A DNA stretch of 37,814 nucleotides, taken from the NCBI GenBank assembly GCA_034189655.1, contig JAXHUE010000018.1, positions 1 to 37,814 on the forward strand, given 5' to 3'. This DNA is from JAXHUE01 sp034189655 (GTDB lineage Bacteria; Chloroflexota; Dehalococcoidia; E44-bin15). Position numbers and translations under genes: made by a program. The notes under the pieces were generated by a model. The model did not search any database and was not told the DNA's origin. It was given only the letters and a program-made list of their open reading frames with translations. Positions 15,571 to 23,900 of this stretch are shown one piece after another (positions within the stretch are counted from its first letter, which is position 1; the number at the start of each line of letters is the position of its first letter).

Positions 15571-16863
15571 TTATATGACCCCGTGGTTCTTGAGCAGCAC
15601 CAGCTCCTCTGGGCTCATGCCCAGCCTCTTCTCGTAGACCTCGCTGTTGTGCTCGCCGAGGAGGGGGGCCCGCCGCTGCACCCGGTAGGGCGCGACTGGT
15701 TCCTGGCCCGGCCCCCACATCTTGATGGGGAACCCCGGATAGGTGAGGGTCTCCCCGAGCTCCGGGTGCTCCACTTGGACGAAGAACCCACGGTGCAGGA
15801 ACTGGGGGAACTCCAGCACGTCCTTGACCGTGTTCATGGGGGCCAGCCGGAACTCCTTGTCCGGTCGCGCCGCCGCCTCGAAGAGCTCCATCTTGGTCTG
15901 GGTGAGCATGAACTCGGCTATGGGGTTCATCACCCGGTCGAACTGCTCCTGGTCCATGGTGCGGGTGTCCCACGAGCCTATCCAGTCGTAGTCTGTGAGC
16001 TCCAGAGCGTAGCCATGCTCGTTGGCCAGCTCCACCATGTTCTTCGAGGAGCGGGCGGCCCCCAGCTCGCCGCCGCCGATCATGAACAGCACGTAGCCGT
16101 CCTTGCACGGCCACACCAGGGGCAGGCGGAGTGGTGGGGCGTCGGGGGGCCGGATGCTCATCATCTCGATGGCGCGGCCCCGGTAGTTGATGTGCAGGAT
16201 GTCCCATATCTCTGACGTGATCATCAGCGCCAGGACTATCCCCTGCTGGCAGGAGACGTCCACGTGCTGGCCCTCACCACTCATCGCCCGGTGGTAGAAG
16301 GCCATGAGCGAGCCCAGGGCGCCGTGGAGTCCGCCGAAGAGGAAGAACTCGGGCTGGCTTATGCGGACTGGCGCCCGGTCGGGGTCGCCGAAGAGGCGCT
16401 GCATGCCTCCCATGGCCACCCCCACGATGTCACTGCCCTTGTAGTGGGCGTAGGGGCCGCTCTGGCCGAAGGGGGTGATAGAGGTCATGACTATCCCCGG
16501 GTTCACCCGCTCCAGGTCTCGGTAGCCCAGGCCCAGGCCCTCCATGTACCCTGGCGCGAAGCCCTCGATGACGATATCGGAGGCCTCGACCAGCCTCTTG
16601 AAGATGGCCCTCCCCTCGGCGGTCTCCAGGTTCAGGGTTATCCCCCGCTTGTGGAGGTTGGTGGCAAACCAGAAGAGGCTCCGCTCCGGGTCTGGGATGT
16701 CCTTGTGAAATGGCCCCTTGTTTCGGGTGGGGCTGCCCCCCGGCGGCTCGATCTTGATGACATCGGCCCCCATGTCACCCAGTATCTTGCCGGCGAGGCA
16801 GCACCCGTCCTCGGCCAGGTCGAGGACGCGGCATCCCTCCATCAGCGTATCGTGCCTTGTCAC
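15571..16863 (-). CDS. CaiB/BaiF type III CoA-transferase, partner lacking the catalytic Asp
   Basis: A 430-residue CoA-transferase-fold protein: MEGCRVLDLAEDGCCLAGKILGDMGADVIKIEPPGG, NLHKRGITLNLE, DIVIEGFAPGYMEGLGLGY, FGQSGPYAHYKGSDIVGVAMGG, and GLHGALGSLMAFYHRAMSGEGQHVDVS. At the position of the covalent Asp of formyl-CoA transferase this protein has Phe, with Glu two residues before (QPEFF). It may therefore be a non-catalytic or structurally required partner of the next gene. Start: GTG at 16863, because GGAGG lies 7 nt ahead and the N-terminus then fits the family; the open frame upstream to 17049 has no similarity. First gene of the two-gene unit. Confidence 0.86.
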   Translation of the reverse strand: MTRHDTLMEGCRVLDLAEDGCCLAGKILGDMGADVIKIEPPGGSPTRNKGPFHKDIPDPERSLFWFATNLHKRGITLNLETAEGRAIFKRLVEASDIVIEGFAPGYMEGLGLGYRDLERVNPGIVMTSITPFGQSGPYAHYKGSDIVGVAMGGMQRLFGDPDRAPVRISQPEFFLFGGLHGALGSLMAFYHRAMSGEGQHVDVSCQQGIVLALMITSEIWDILHINYRGRAIEMMSIRPPDAPPLRLPLVWPCKDGYVLFMIGGGELGAARSSKNMVELANEHGYALELTDYDWIGSWDTRTMDQEQFDRVMNPIAEFMLTQTKMELFEAAARPDKEFRLAPMNTVKDVLEFPQFLHRGFFVQVEHPELGETLTYPGFPIKMWGPGQEPVAPYRVQRRAPLLGEHNSEVYEKRLGMSPEELVLLKNHGVI

Positions 16864-16912
16864 AGTAACACCTCCATTCTCTGCCGCGATTGCAGTCCAC
16901 ACTGGTCTACGC

Positions 16913-16936
16913 TCAGTGTCCCATGGCTCCCTCCTT
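16913..16936 (-). promoter_or_regulatory. Strong Shine-Dalgarno with a 3-codon leader ORF upstream of the CoA-transferase pair
   Basis: On the minus strand AAAGGAGGGA is followed after a few bases by ATG (16924-16922), GGA, CAC and TGA (16915-16913). This is the best ribosome site in the region, yet it serves only Met-Gly-His-stop, about 50 nt before the true GTG start. It could be a minimal leader ORF, or a relic of a former start. Confidence 0.3.
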
Positions 16937-17113
16937 TCGGTAAGGCTGTCGGCGTACTGCCTGCGATAGAAAGTCTCTCGTCTCGACGTATGGGTGGGCA
17001 GTGTATCTCGCTGCAGCGGTGGCCCCGTGGTGTGCCATTGGCCTCGCACTACCGAGACTTGATGGCGGTGGCACGCTGGGACGATAGGACTGCCCTGTCT
17101 CTCCAGCAGGTGG

Positions 17114-17134
17114 TTGGTGAAAACACTTCACCAA
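17114..17134. repeat. Perfect inverted repeat, operator-like
   Basis: TTGGTGAA (17114-17121) and TTCACCAA (17127-17134) are perfect inverted copies around AACAC. Size and symmetry fit a dimeric repressor site (for example of a TetR- or GntR-type protein). No T-run follows, so a terminator is unlikely. The nearest genes are the CoA-transferase pair (minus) and the HYW protein (plus). Confidence 0.5.
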
Positions 17135-17401
17135 TGGCAGGACGGTCTGTCTGTGTGCCGGGTGCGTGGAGCGAGCTACGGGACGTAGATGAGACCTCCG
17201 GCTCGTGGTGCGGGTCTCTCTACGAAATAGTGGCCCCCTCGGGACCATGCTATAGGGGGGAAAAAGAAAAAAGGATGAACCTTGAGGAGGTAAAGGGCTC
17301 CCCGTGGTCTATGTCAGGGTGGAGATAGTATAGACTACCATGAAGCCGCTGTCAAGGGTGGAGGCACGGAGGTCCCTGTCGATCGTGCCCTTTCACTGGT
17401 G

Positions 17402-17444
17402 TGAGACAAAAGTCGCATACAGGTGTCCCCTCCTGCCCTACACT
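17402..17444 (+). promoter_or_regulatory. CRP-type activator site with -10 box upstream of the HYW protein gene
   Basis: TGAGA (17402-17406), N6, TCGCA (17413-17417), within a longer conserved context GTGAGAC-AAAA-GTCGCATACAG. A -10 TACACT (17439-17444) starts 29.5 bp beyond the dyad centre, placing the centre close to -41.5. There is no -35 box, as expected for a class II activator-dependent promoter. Two near copies of this arrangement occur at 35875 and 36251. Confidence 0.6.
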
Positions 17445-17485
17445 AGTCTCGACCGGTGGTGCTATTCGATGGAGGGGGTGGGATC

Positions 17486-17788
17486 ATGGCGACCAGGGTC
17501 AAGAATGTACGTCGAGATGCAAGGCACGAGGCAGTGTATAGAGTGCAAGAAGGGACGGGGAGTGTCGAGCCCGCCCAGCGCCAAGAGGCGGGGCCCAGCT
17601 GCGTGCACTACTGGCTCATAGAGCCGGCGCTGGGCCCTACCAGCCGCGGGGTGTGCAGGTACTGCGGCGAGGAGCGCGAGTTCTTCAACTACCAGGGCGA
17701 CTTCTCCTGGGAGGACAGCGCCTCTTCGCTGGCCGACCCCTTCGACACCTCTGATGTCCTGCCCGACGGCGAGGACAACAGGAACTGA
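17486..17788 (+). CDS. Small HYW/CxxC protein of unknown function
   Basis: A 100-residue protein. The conserved core at about residues 38-70 reads CVHYWLIEPALGPTSRGVCRYCGEEREFFNY, with a single Cys, then a CxxC pair that may bind zinc or be redox-active. The pattern HYW-IE-GPTS-GVC-CG is one I associate with short hypothetical proteins of Chloroflexota. The N-terminal third is basic, the C-terminal third acidic and probably disordered. Start ATG at 17486 with GGAGGGGG (17471-17478) 7 nt ahead. Its promoter carries a CRP-type site. A T7 run at 17831 follows the gene, but no good stem precedes it. Confidence 0.75.
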   Translation: MATRVKNVRRDARHEAVYRVQEGTGSVEPAQRQEAGPSCVHYWLIEPALGPTSRGVCRYCGEEREFFNYQGDFSWEDSASSLADPFDTSDVLPDGEDNRN

Positions 17789-17891
17789 GCCACTCTCGCG
17801 CCGAGGTGCCGTGGCCGCGTGGGTGCCCCTTTTTTTATGCCGGGCGATGCATTGTGTCCGCAGTGAGAGGCCGCAATCGCACAAGAGCATA

Positions 17892-17920
17892 TTGACAGCG
17901 CGAGGAATGCGCTATACCAT
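17892..17920 (+). promoter_or_regulatory. Putative promoter of the copper ATPase gene with an internal dyad
   Basis: TTGACA (17892-17897) and TACCAT (17915-17920) with a 17-bp spacer. The spacer carries the inverted repeat AGCGC (17897-17901) / GCGCT (17909-17913), which could be an operator for a copper-responsive regulator. The leader to the ATG at 18059 is long (about 130 nt). Confidence 0.5.
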
Positions 17921-18058
17921 CACAGGGCACGGGTTTTCAGGGGGCGAGGGGGTGATGTGGTGCCGTTTGCCCCGGCCAGGCGAGGGCAGCCTTGACCTGG
18001 AAGCGGATGGCGACGCTGGAGCGGCTTGGGCGGGTGGTGTGTTGTAGAGGAGAGGGCG

Positions 18059-20554
18059 ATGGGCGAGGAGCCGGGTAAAAACAGGCCGGAGAAGGCCCGT
18101 ATACCGGTGACCGGGATGACGTGCACCACGTGTGCCGCCACCATAGAGAGGCGACTGGCACACCTGCCGGGCGTGCAGCGTGCCGACGTGAACTTCGCCT
18201 CGGAGCGGGCGTCTGTGGAGTACGACCCATCGCAGGTGGACGTGGCCGTCATCAAGGGCGCCATCTCGGAGCTGGGCTACGGGGTGGCGACCAGCAAGGC
18301 CATATTCCCGGTAGAGGGGATGACCTGCGCCTCGTGCGTGGCCCGGGTGGAGAAGGCGCTCTCCGCTGTGCCCGGCGTGGTCTCGGCGAGCGCAAACCTG
18401 GCCTCGGAGCGGGCCACCGTGGAGTACGTCGAGGGCACCGATATCGCCGACCTGCGGCGGGCGGTGCGAGAGGCCGGCTACGAGCTGGGCCCTGAGGTGG
18501 GGGCCGGCGCCGCAGCGGACGCGGCATCGCGGCGGGAGATAGCGGCCTTACGTAACCGCGTGCTCTTCGCCGCGGCGTGTGCCGTGGCCATCATGGCCAT
18601 TGGCTTTGGCCCCGCCTTCGTGGTCAAGCCCTACCTGCTGTGGGCCCTGGCCACGCCGGTGCAGTTCTGGGCCGGCTGGCGCTTCTACCGTGGGGCCTGG
18701 GGTGCGCTGCGCCAGCGCACCGCCGACATGAATACCCTTATCGCGGTGGGCACCTCGGCGGCCTACCTGTACAGCGTCGTTGCCGTCCTCTTCCCCGGTA
18801 TCTTCTCCAGCGCCAACGTGGCGCCCAACCTGTACTTCGATACCTCGGCCATGATCATCGCCTTAATCCTCCTCGGCCGCTTCATCGAGGCGCGGGCCAA
18901 GGGGCAGGCATCGGACGCCATACGGAGGCTCATGGGGATGCAGCCCAAGACGGCGCTGGTGGTGCGCGACGGCGAGGAGAGGGAGATCGCCATCGATGAC
19001 GTCGGGGTCGGCGAGCTGGTGGTGGTGCGCCCCGGCGAGCGAGTGCCGGTGGATGGCGTCGTGAGGCAGGGGCACTCCAGCATCGACGAGTCGATGATAA
19101 GCGGCGAGAGCATCCCGGTGGACAAGAAGGTGGGCGACGAGGTCATCGGCGCCACCATGAACCGCACCGGCAGCTTCACCTTCGAGGCCACCAGGGTGGG
19201 CCGGGACACCACGCTGGCCCACATAGTGAGGATGGTGGAGGAGGCCCAGGGGAGCAAGGCCCCCATCCAGCGCCTCGCCGATGTCATTGCCAGCTACTTC
19301 GTGCCCGCAGTGATAGCTATTGCGTCTGTCACCTTCCTCGTCTGGTACTTCGTGGGGCCGGCCCCTGCGCTCACCTTTGCCTTCTTGAACTTCATCGCGG
19401 TGCTCATCATCGCCTGTCCCTGCGCCCTGGGGCTGGCCACCCCCACCGCCATCATGGTGGGCACCGGAAAGGGGGCGGAGCACGGCGTGCTCATCAGGAG
19501 CGGCGAGGCCCTGGAGCGGTCCCAGCGCATAGATACCGTGCTCCTGGACAAGACGGGCACCCTCACCCGCGGCGTGCCCACGGTCACCGACATCGCTACC
19601 ATACCATCATACTCTGAAGAGGCCATCTTGAGACTGGCGGCGTCGGCGGAGCGCGGCTCGGAGCACCCGCTGGGGGAGGCCGTGGTCAGGGCCGCTGTGG
19701 AGCGGGGGCTGGAGCTTGCCCCCGCCTCCGATTTCAACGCCGTGCCCGGCCAGGGCGTGGAGGCCGTGGTGGAGGGGGAGCGGCTCCTCCTGGGCAACCT
19801 GGGCTTCATGGAAGAGAGAGGCCTCTCCGTGAACGGCATCGGCGAGCGTGCCGAGCAACTCTTCGACCAGGGGAAGACGGCGATGTTCCTGGGCGTGGGA
19901 GGCAAGGTGGTGGGGATAATCGCGCTCGCCGATACCTTGAAGCCCGATGCCAGGGGGGCGGTGGGCGCGCTCAACGGGATGGGCGTAGAGACGGTGATGC
20001 TCACCGGGGACAACGAGCGCACTGCCCGGGCCATCGCCCGTGAGGCGGGCATCGGGCGTGTCCTCGCCGGGGTGCTCCCCGACCAGAAGGCCGATGAGGT
20101 AAGGAGGTTGCAGGCCGGGGGGAGGGTGGTGGCCATGGTGGGCGACGGCATAAACGATGCCCCGGCGCTGGCCCAGGCAGACGTGGGCATCGCCATCGGC
20201 ACCGGCACCGACATCGCCATGGAGACCGGAGATATCACGCTCATCAGCGGCGACCTCGGGGGCATAGTGACGGCGCTCTCGCTGTCCCGCAGCACCCTGC
20301 GGACGATCAGGCAGAACCTCTTCTGGGCCTTCGCCTACAACACGGCCCTGATACCGGTGGCGGCGGGGGTGCTCTACCTCGCCTTCGGCGATGGCGGCGT
20401 GCCGTCGGGGCTTCACTTCATACTGGGCGAGCACGGGTTCTTGAACCCTATCCTGGCGGCGGCGGCCATGGCGGCGAGCTCTATTACCGTGGTGCTCAAC
20501 TCGCTGCGCCTTAGGAGGTTCCGGCCGCCGCGGCCCTCGATACAGGGGCATTGA
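18059..20554 (+). CDS. copA: Copper-exporting P1B-type ATPase
   Basis: An 831-residue Cu(+) exporter of the inner membrane driven by ATP. Two N-terminal HMA domains carry GMTCTTC (about residue 18) and GMTCASC (about 84). Then come transmembrane helices, the actuator motif SGES, the ion-site CPC in the membrane (Cys453 and Cys455), phosphorylation Asp497 in DKTGTLT, nucleotide-site SEHPLGEA, TGDN, and GDGINDAPAL. The C-terminal helices have AYN and MAASS, the set that together with CPC defines the Cu(+) subclass. Start ATG 18059 lies behind GAGGAGAGGG; an in-frame upstream start at 18026 has no good site. It is followed by an ArsR-family regulator gene with its own promoter. Confidence 0.96.
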   Translation: MGEEPGKNRPEKARIPVTGMTCTTCAATIERRLAHLPGVQRADVNFASERASVEYDPSQVDVAVIKGAISELGYGVATSKAIFPVEGMTCASCVARVEKALSAVPGVVSASANLASERATVEYVEGTDIADLRRAVREAGYELGPEVGAGAAADAASRREIAALRNRVLFAAACAVAIMAIGFGPAFVVKPYLLWALATPVQFWAGWRFYRGAWGALRQRTADMNTLIAVGTSAAYLYSVVAVLFPGIFSSANVAPNLYFDTSAMIIALILLGRFIEARAKGQASDAIRRLMGMQPKTALVVRDGEEREIAIDDVGVGELVVVRPGERVPVDGVVRQGHSSIDESMISGESIPVDKKVGDEVIGATMNRTGSFTFEATRVGRDTTLAHIVRMVEEAQGSKAPIQRLADVIASYFVPAVIAIASVTFLVWYFVGPAPALTFAFLNFIAVLIIACPCALGLATPTAIMVGTGKGAEHGVLIRSGEALERSQRIDTVLLDKTGTLTRGVPTVTDIATIPSYSEEAILRLAASAERGSEHPLGEAVVRAAVERGLELAPASDFNAVPGQGVEAVVEGERLLLGNLGFMEERGLSVNGIGERAEQLFDQGKTAMFLGVGGKVVGIIALADTLKPDARGAVGALNGMGVETVMLTGDNERTARAIAREAGIGRVLAGVLPDQKADEVRRLQAGGRVVAMVGDGINDAPALAQADVGIAIGTGTDIAMETGDITLISGDLGGIVTALSLSRSTLRTIRQNLFWAFAYNTALIPVAAGVLYLAFGDGGVPSGLHFILGEHGFLNPILAAAAMAASSITVVLNSLRLRRFRPPRPSIQGH

Positions 20555-20613
20555 CAGGGGCCGCCGTCCCCAGATACAATGTATATGAATATTAGAATAT
20601 AGGAATACATTGT
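20551..20613 (+). promoter_or_regulatory. Promoter and operator of the ArsR-family gene
   Basis: TTGACA (20551-20556) and TACAAT (20575-20580), spacer 18 bp. Overlapping the -10, ACAATGTAT (20576-20584) is repeated inverted as ATACATTGT (20605-20613). Between the arms lies AT-rich sequence with GAATAT repeats and the small dyad ATATT-AG-AATAT, in a genome stretch that is otherwise GC-rich. This is the expected place and look of an autoregulatory ArsR/SmtB operator. Confidence 0.65.
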
Positions 20614-20627
20614 GGAGGGGAGATGGA

Positions 20628-20963
20628 ATGCCTGACGTGAACGCCATGGGGCTGCTCAAGCTACAGTCAGAGCTGTGCAAGACCTTCGCTGACCCCAAGA
20701 GGCTGTTCATCATCAAGGAGCTGCGCCACGGTGAGAGGTCGGTGGGACAGCTCGCAGAGAAGATGGGGGTGCGCCAGGCCAACGTGTCACAGCACCTCGC
20801 CATCCTGCGCGACCGCGGCATCGTCGAGGCACGTCGCGAGGCCACCACGGTCTACTACCGCCTCACCGACCCCAGGATCGCCGAGGCCTGCGAGCTGGTG
20901 CAGGAGGTGCTGCTCAACCAGCTTGAGCGGAGCGGCACGCTGGCCAAGGGACTGGGGGCCTGA
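20628..20963 (+). CDS. ArsR/SmtB-family transcriptional regulator
   Basis: A 111-residue winged-helix repressor. The core is FADPKRLFIIKELRHGERSV, the helix-turn-helix is QLAEKMGVRQANVSQHLAIL, and the wing is RREATTVYYRLTDPRIAEAC. The classical arsenic motif ELCVCDL is absent; the only cysteines are in ELCKTF and EACELV, so metal sensing is uncertain and the family also includes redox or persulfide sensors. Start ATG 20628 has GGAGGGG 7 nt ahead; the TTG at 20610 lies inside the operator. It is followed after 35 bp by the FAD/Fe-S oxidoreductase gene, which is probably under its control together with itself. Confidence 0.9.
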   Translation: MPDVNAMGLLKLQSELCKTFADPKRLFIIKELRHGERSVGQLAEKMGVRQANVSQHLAILRDRGIVEARREATTVYYRLTDPRIAEACELVQEVLLNQLERSGTLAKGLGA

Positions 20964-20998
20964 ACTCATCATCACGCTATCTATTTAAGGAGGGTATC

Positions 20999-23900
20999 GT
21001 GAGGGCAAAAGACAGAGAGGGACTGGAGCAGAGGTTTGGCGAGCGGGTGAGCTTCGAGCATACGGAGCGCCTGGTCTACTCCCACGACACCGCGAGCCTG
21101 CCCGGCATAATACGGCGTATCATAAAGACGGTGCCGCAGGCCGTGGTCCAGCCTGTGACTACCGACGAGGTCGCCTTCATCACTCGCTTCGCCAGGGAGA
21201 GGGGCATACCCCTCACCCCGCGCGGCGGCGCCACCAGCGGCTGGGGCGGTGCCGTCCCGGCGCGGGGCGGCATCGTGGTCGACATGAGCCGGATGCGCGC
21301 CATACTGGAGGTCGACGAGCAGCGGGGGACTGCCCGCGTCGAGGCCGGGGTGGTCTGGAAGAACCTGGAGTACGAGCTGGCCAGGCACGGGCTGGCCACG
21401 CGTATCCTGCCCTCCAGCGCCCCCAGCGCCACCGTCGCCGGGTGGGTGGCCGAGGGCGGTGGCGGCATCGGGAGCTACGAGTTCGGCGAGATCGGTGACA
21501 ACATCGAGCGGGTCACGCTGGTCGCCCCCGACGGAGAGGTGAGAGAGGTGTCCGGCGCAGAGCTGGAGCTGGTCACCGAGGCCGAGGGCATAACCGGGAT
21601 AATAACAGAGGTGGTGGTGAAGACCCGCACGGCCGAGGCAATGGTGCCCGTGGTGGCGTCCTTCCCCAGCCTCACGCAGATGATGAGGGCGCTCCACCAG
21701 GCCAACCAGAGGTCACTGCACTTCTGGCACGTGAGCTTCTCCACGGCCACCTTCGTGGCCAAGAAGGAGGAGGCCGAGATCGCCGCCGCCAAGATACAGC
21801 CACGCTGGGGGGAGCCCGCTGAGGAGCCACCCCAGGCCACGGCCAGCGGTGAGCACAGGTGCCGCATACTCTTCGTCTACCCGCAGTCGCGCCATGGCGC
21901 CATCGAGGCACCGCTCAAGGATGTGATCGCCCAGAACGGGGGCCAGCTCGAGGACGAGGCGGAGACGGCCAAGGAGTGGAACGACCGCTTCTTCCCCATC
22001 CGCTTAAAGCGCCTGGGCCCCTCGCTGATATCGAGCGAGTCGGTGGTCTCGGTGCCGGTATCGCGGGTGGAGCGGGTGATAGAGGAGATCGAGGGGCGCT
22101 TCCCCGGCATCGCCATCACCGCCACCATGCTGGGCCACGACGAGGTCTCTATCCTGGGGCACATCCTGGGCGACGAGCGCTCCCCGGCCTACACGCTGGA
22201 GTTCCCGCGCTCCCTGGAGATCATCGATATCGCCCGCCGCCATGGCGGCCGCCCCTACTCCACCGGGCTCTACTTCACCGCCTACGCCGAGCAGAACCTG
22301 GGCGCCGACAAGGTGCGGAGGCTCGCCGAGTACAAGGGCAGGCATGACCCCAGGGGTATCCTGAACCCGGGAAAGATACTGCCCCAGAACCGCAACCCCC
22401 GGCTCCTGCACCTCACCCTGTGGGCGGCCCAGGTCGGGAGCCCCTTGCTCGCCCTGGGGAGGAGGCTCTTCAGCCACCGGCCCAGGCTGGCCAAGAAGAT
22501 ACCGCCCCAGATCGCTTACGAGGCCTATGCCTGCGCCCAGTGCGGCTACTGCATAGACGTGTGCGACCAGTACTTCGGGCGGCAGTGGGAAAGCGAGACC
22601 TCGCGGGGGCGCTGGTACTTCCTCCGCGAGTACCTCGCGGGCAACGCCCAGTTCAACCAGACCATGCTCGACTCCTTCCTCCTGTGCACCACCTGCCGCC
22701 GCTGCAACGACGTGTGCCAGGTGCAGATACCCATACAGGAGATGTGGGACCAGATGCGGGGCCTGGTGATACACGAGAAGGGGTACCACACCTTCCCCGG
22801 CTTCGAGATGATGGCCTCCAGCTTCCTGCGCGAGTCCAATATCTGGGCCGGCGCCCGCGCGGAGCGGGACCGCTGGCTCCCCGACGATGTCACCCCTCTT
22901 GAGCGGGGCAAGGTGGCGTACTGGGCGGGGTGCACCGCCTCGTTCGTGGAGAACGATATCGCTCAGAACGCGGTGCACATCCTCAAGGAGGGTGGCATCG
23001 ACTTCACCTACCTGGGCAAGGACGAGGCCTGCTGTGGCATCCCCTTCTACAGCGCCGGCAAGTGGGACCTCTTCGCCAAGGCCGTGGAGCACAATATCAG
23101 GCAGCTCCAGAGGCGCGGCGTGGAGGAGGTGGTCATCTCCTGCCCCGGCTGCTGGGTGACCTTGAACCACTACTACCGCGAGTGGGCGCCCACGCTGGGA
23201 CTGGAGTACAATGTCCGCGTGCGCCACATCACCGAGGTCGCCGCAGACCTGGTGCGCCAGGGCCGGCTCACCTTCAGCCATATCCCCAAGGACGGGGGCC
23301 GGCTCACCTTCCACGACCCGTGTCACATCGGGCGGCACGGCGGCATCTACGACGAGCCTCGGGAGGTGCTGCGCGCCATACCGGGCGTGGAGCTGGTGGA
23401 GATGGAGCACAACCGCGAGAATGGGCTGTGCTGTGGCAGCGTGTTGAGCCGCGTGGGGCGCCCGCCGGCGGCCGACGCCATCGCCGACGTCAGGATGACC
23501 GAGGCCGAGGAGTGCGGCGCCGACGCCGTGCTCACCACCTGTCCCTGCTGCGAGGTGCAGCTCCGCGTCGGTGCCCGGGCCAAGGGCTCGCCGGTGCGCG
23601 TGCTCGACTTCACCGACGTGGTCGTCGAGGCCCTGGGCTATGAGTGCCACGACCCCACCCACACCGTCCTCGATGCCTGGGACGTGTTCGGCACCGCCAT
23701 CGATATCATGACCGTGGAGGGCATGACCGACATGATGGGGCGCATGATGCCCGAGATCATGGAGGCGATGCCGCCCATCATGAAGGGCATGATGTCGATG
23801 ATGAAGGCCATGCCCGGCCCCCTGCAGGGCCCCATGTTCGCCCTGATGGAGCGCATGATCCCGGTGCTCATGCCGCGGCTCATGCCCTCCATGCTGCCGG

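Larger units (their letters stand above)
16864..17485. other. Intergenic region of 620 bp without a recognised gene
   Basis: The region separates the minus-strand CoA-transferase pair from the small plus-strand HYW protein. It contains a three-codon leader with a strong ribosome site at 16913-16936 (minus), a perfect inverted repeat at 17114-17134 and a CRP-type site with -10 box at 17402-17444. I saw no convincing sigma70 promoter for the minus-strand pair and no RNA gene. The open frames across it are unlike proteins. Confidence 0.6.

Noticed and set aside
14270..16207. One 645-residue minus-strand protein
   Set aside because: Only the part from 15550 downwards resembles a CoA-transferase; the upstream part is a shadow of the neighbouring CoA-transferase in another frame.
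16264..17328. Plus-strand open frame of 354 codons
   Set aside because: Most of it lies opposite the CoA-transferase gene and its composition is unlike any protein; no ribosome site.
17820..17840. Terminator at the T7 run after the HYW gene
   Set aside because: No stem of more than a few base pairs could be drawn directly upstream; the neighbouring GGTGCC copies are direct, not inverted.
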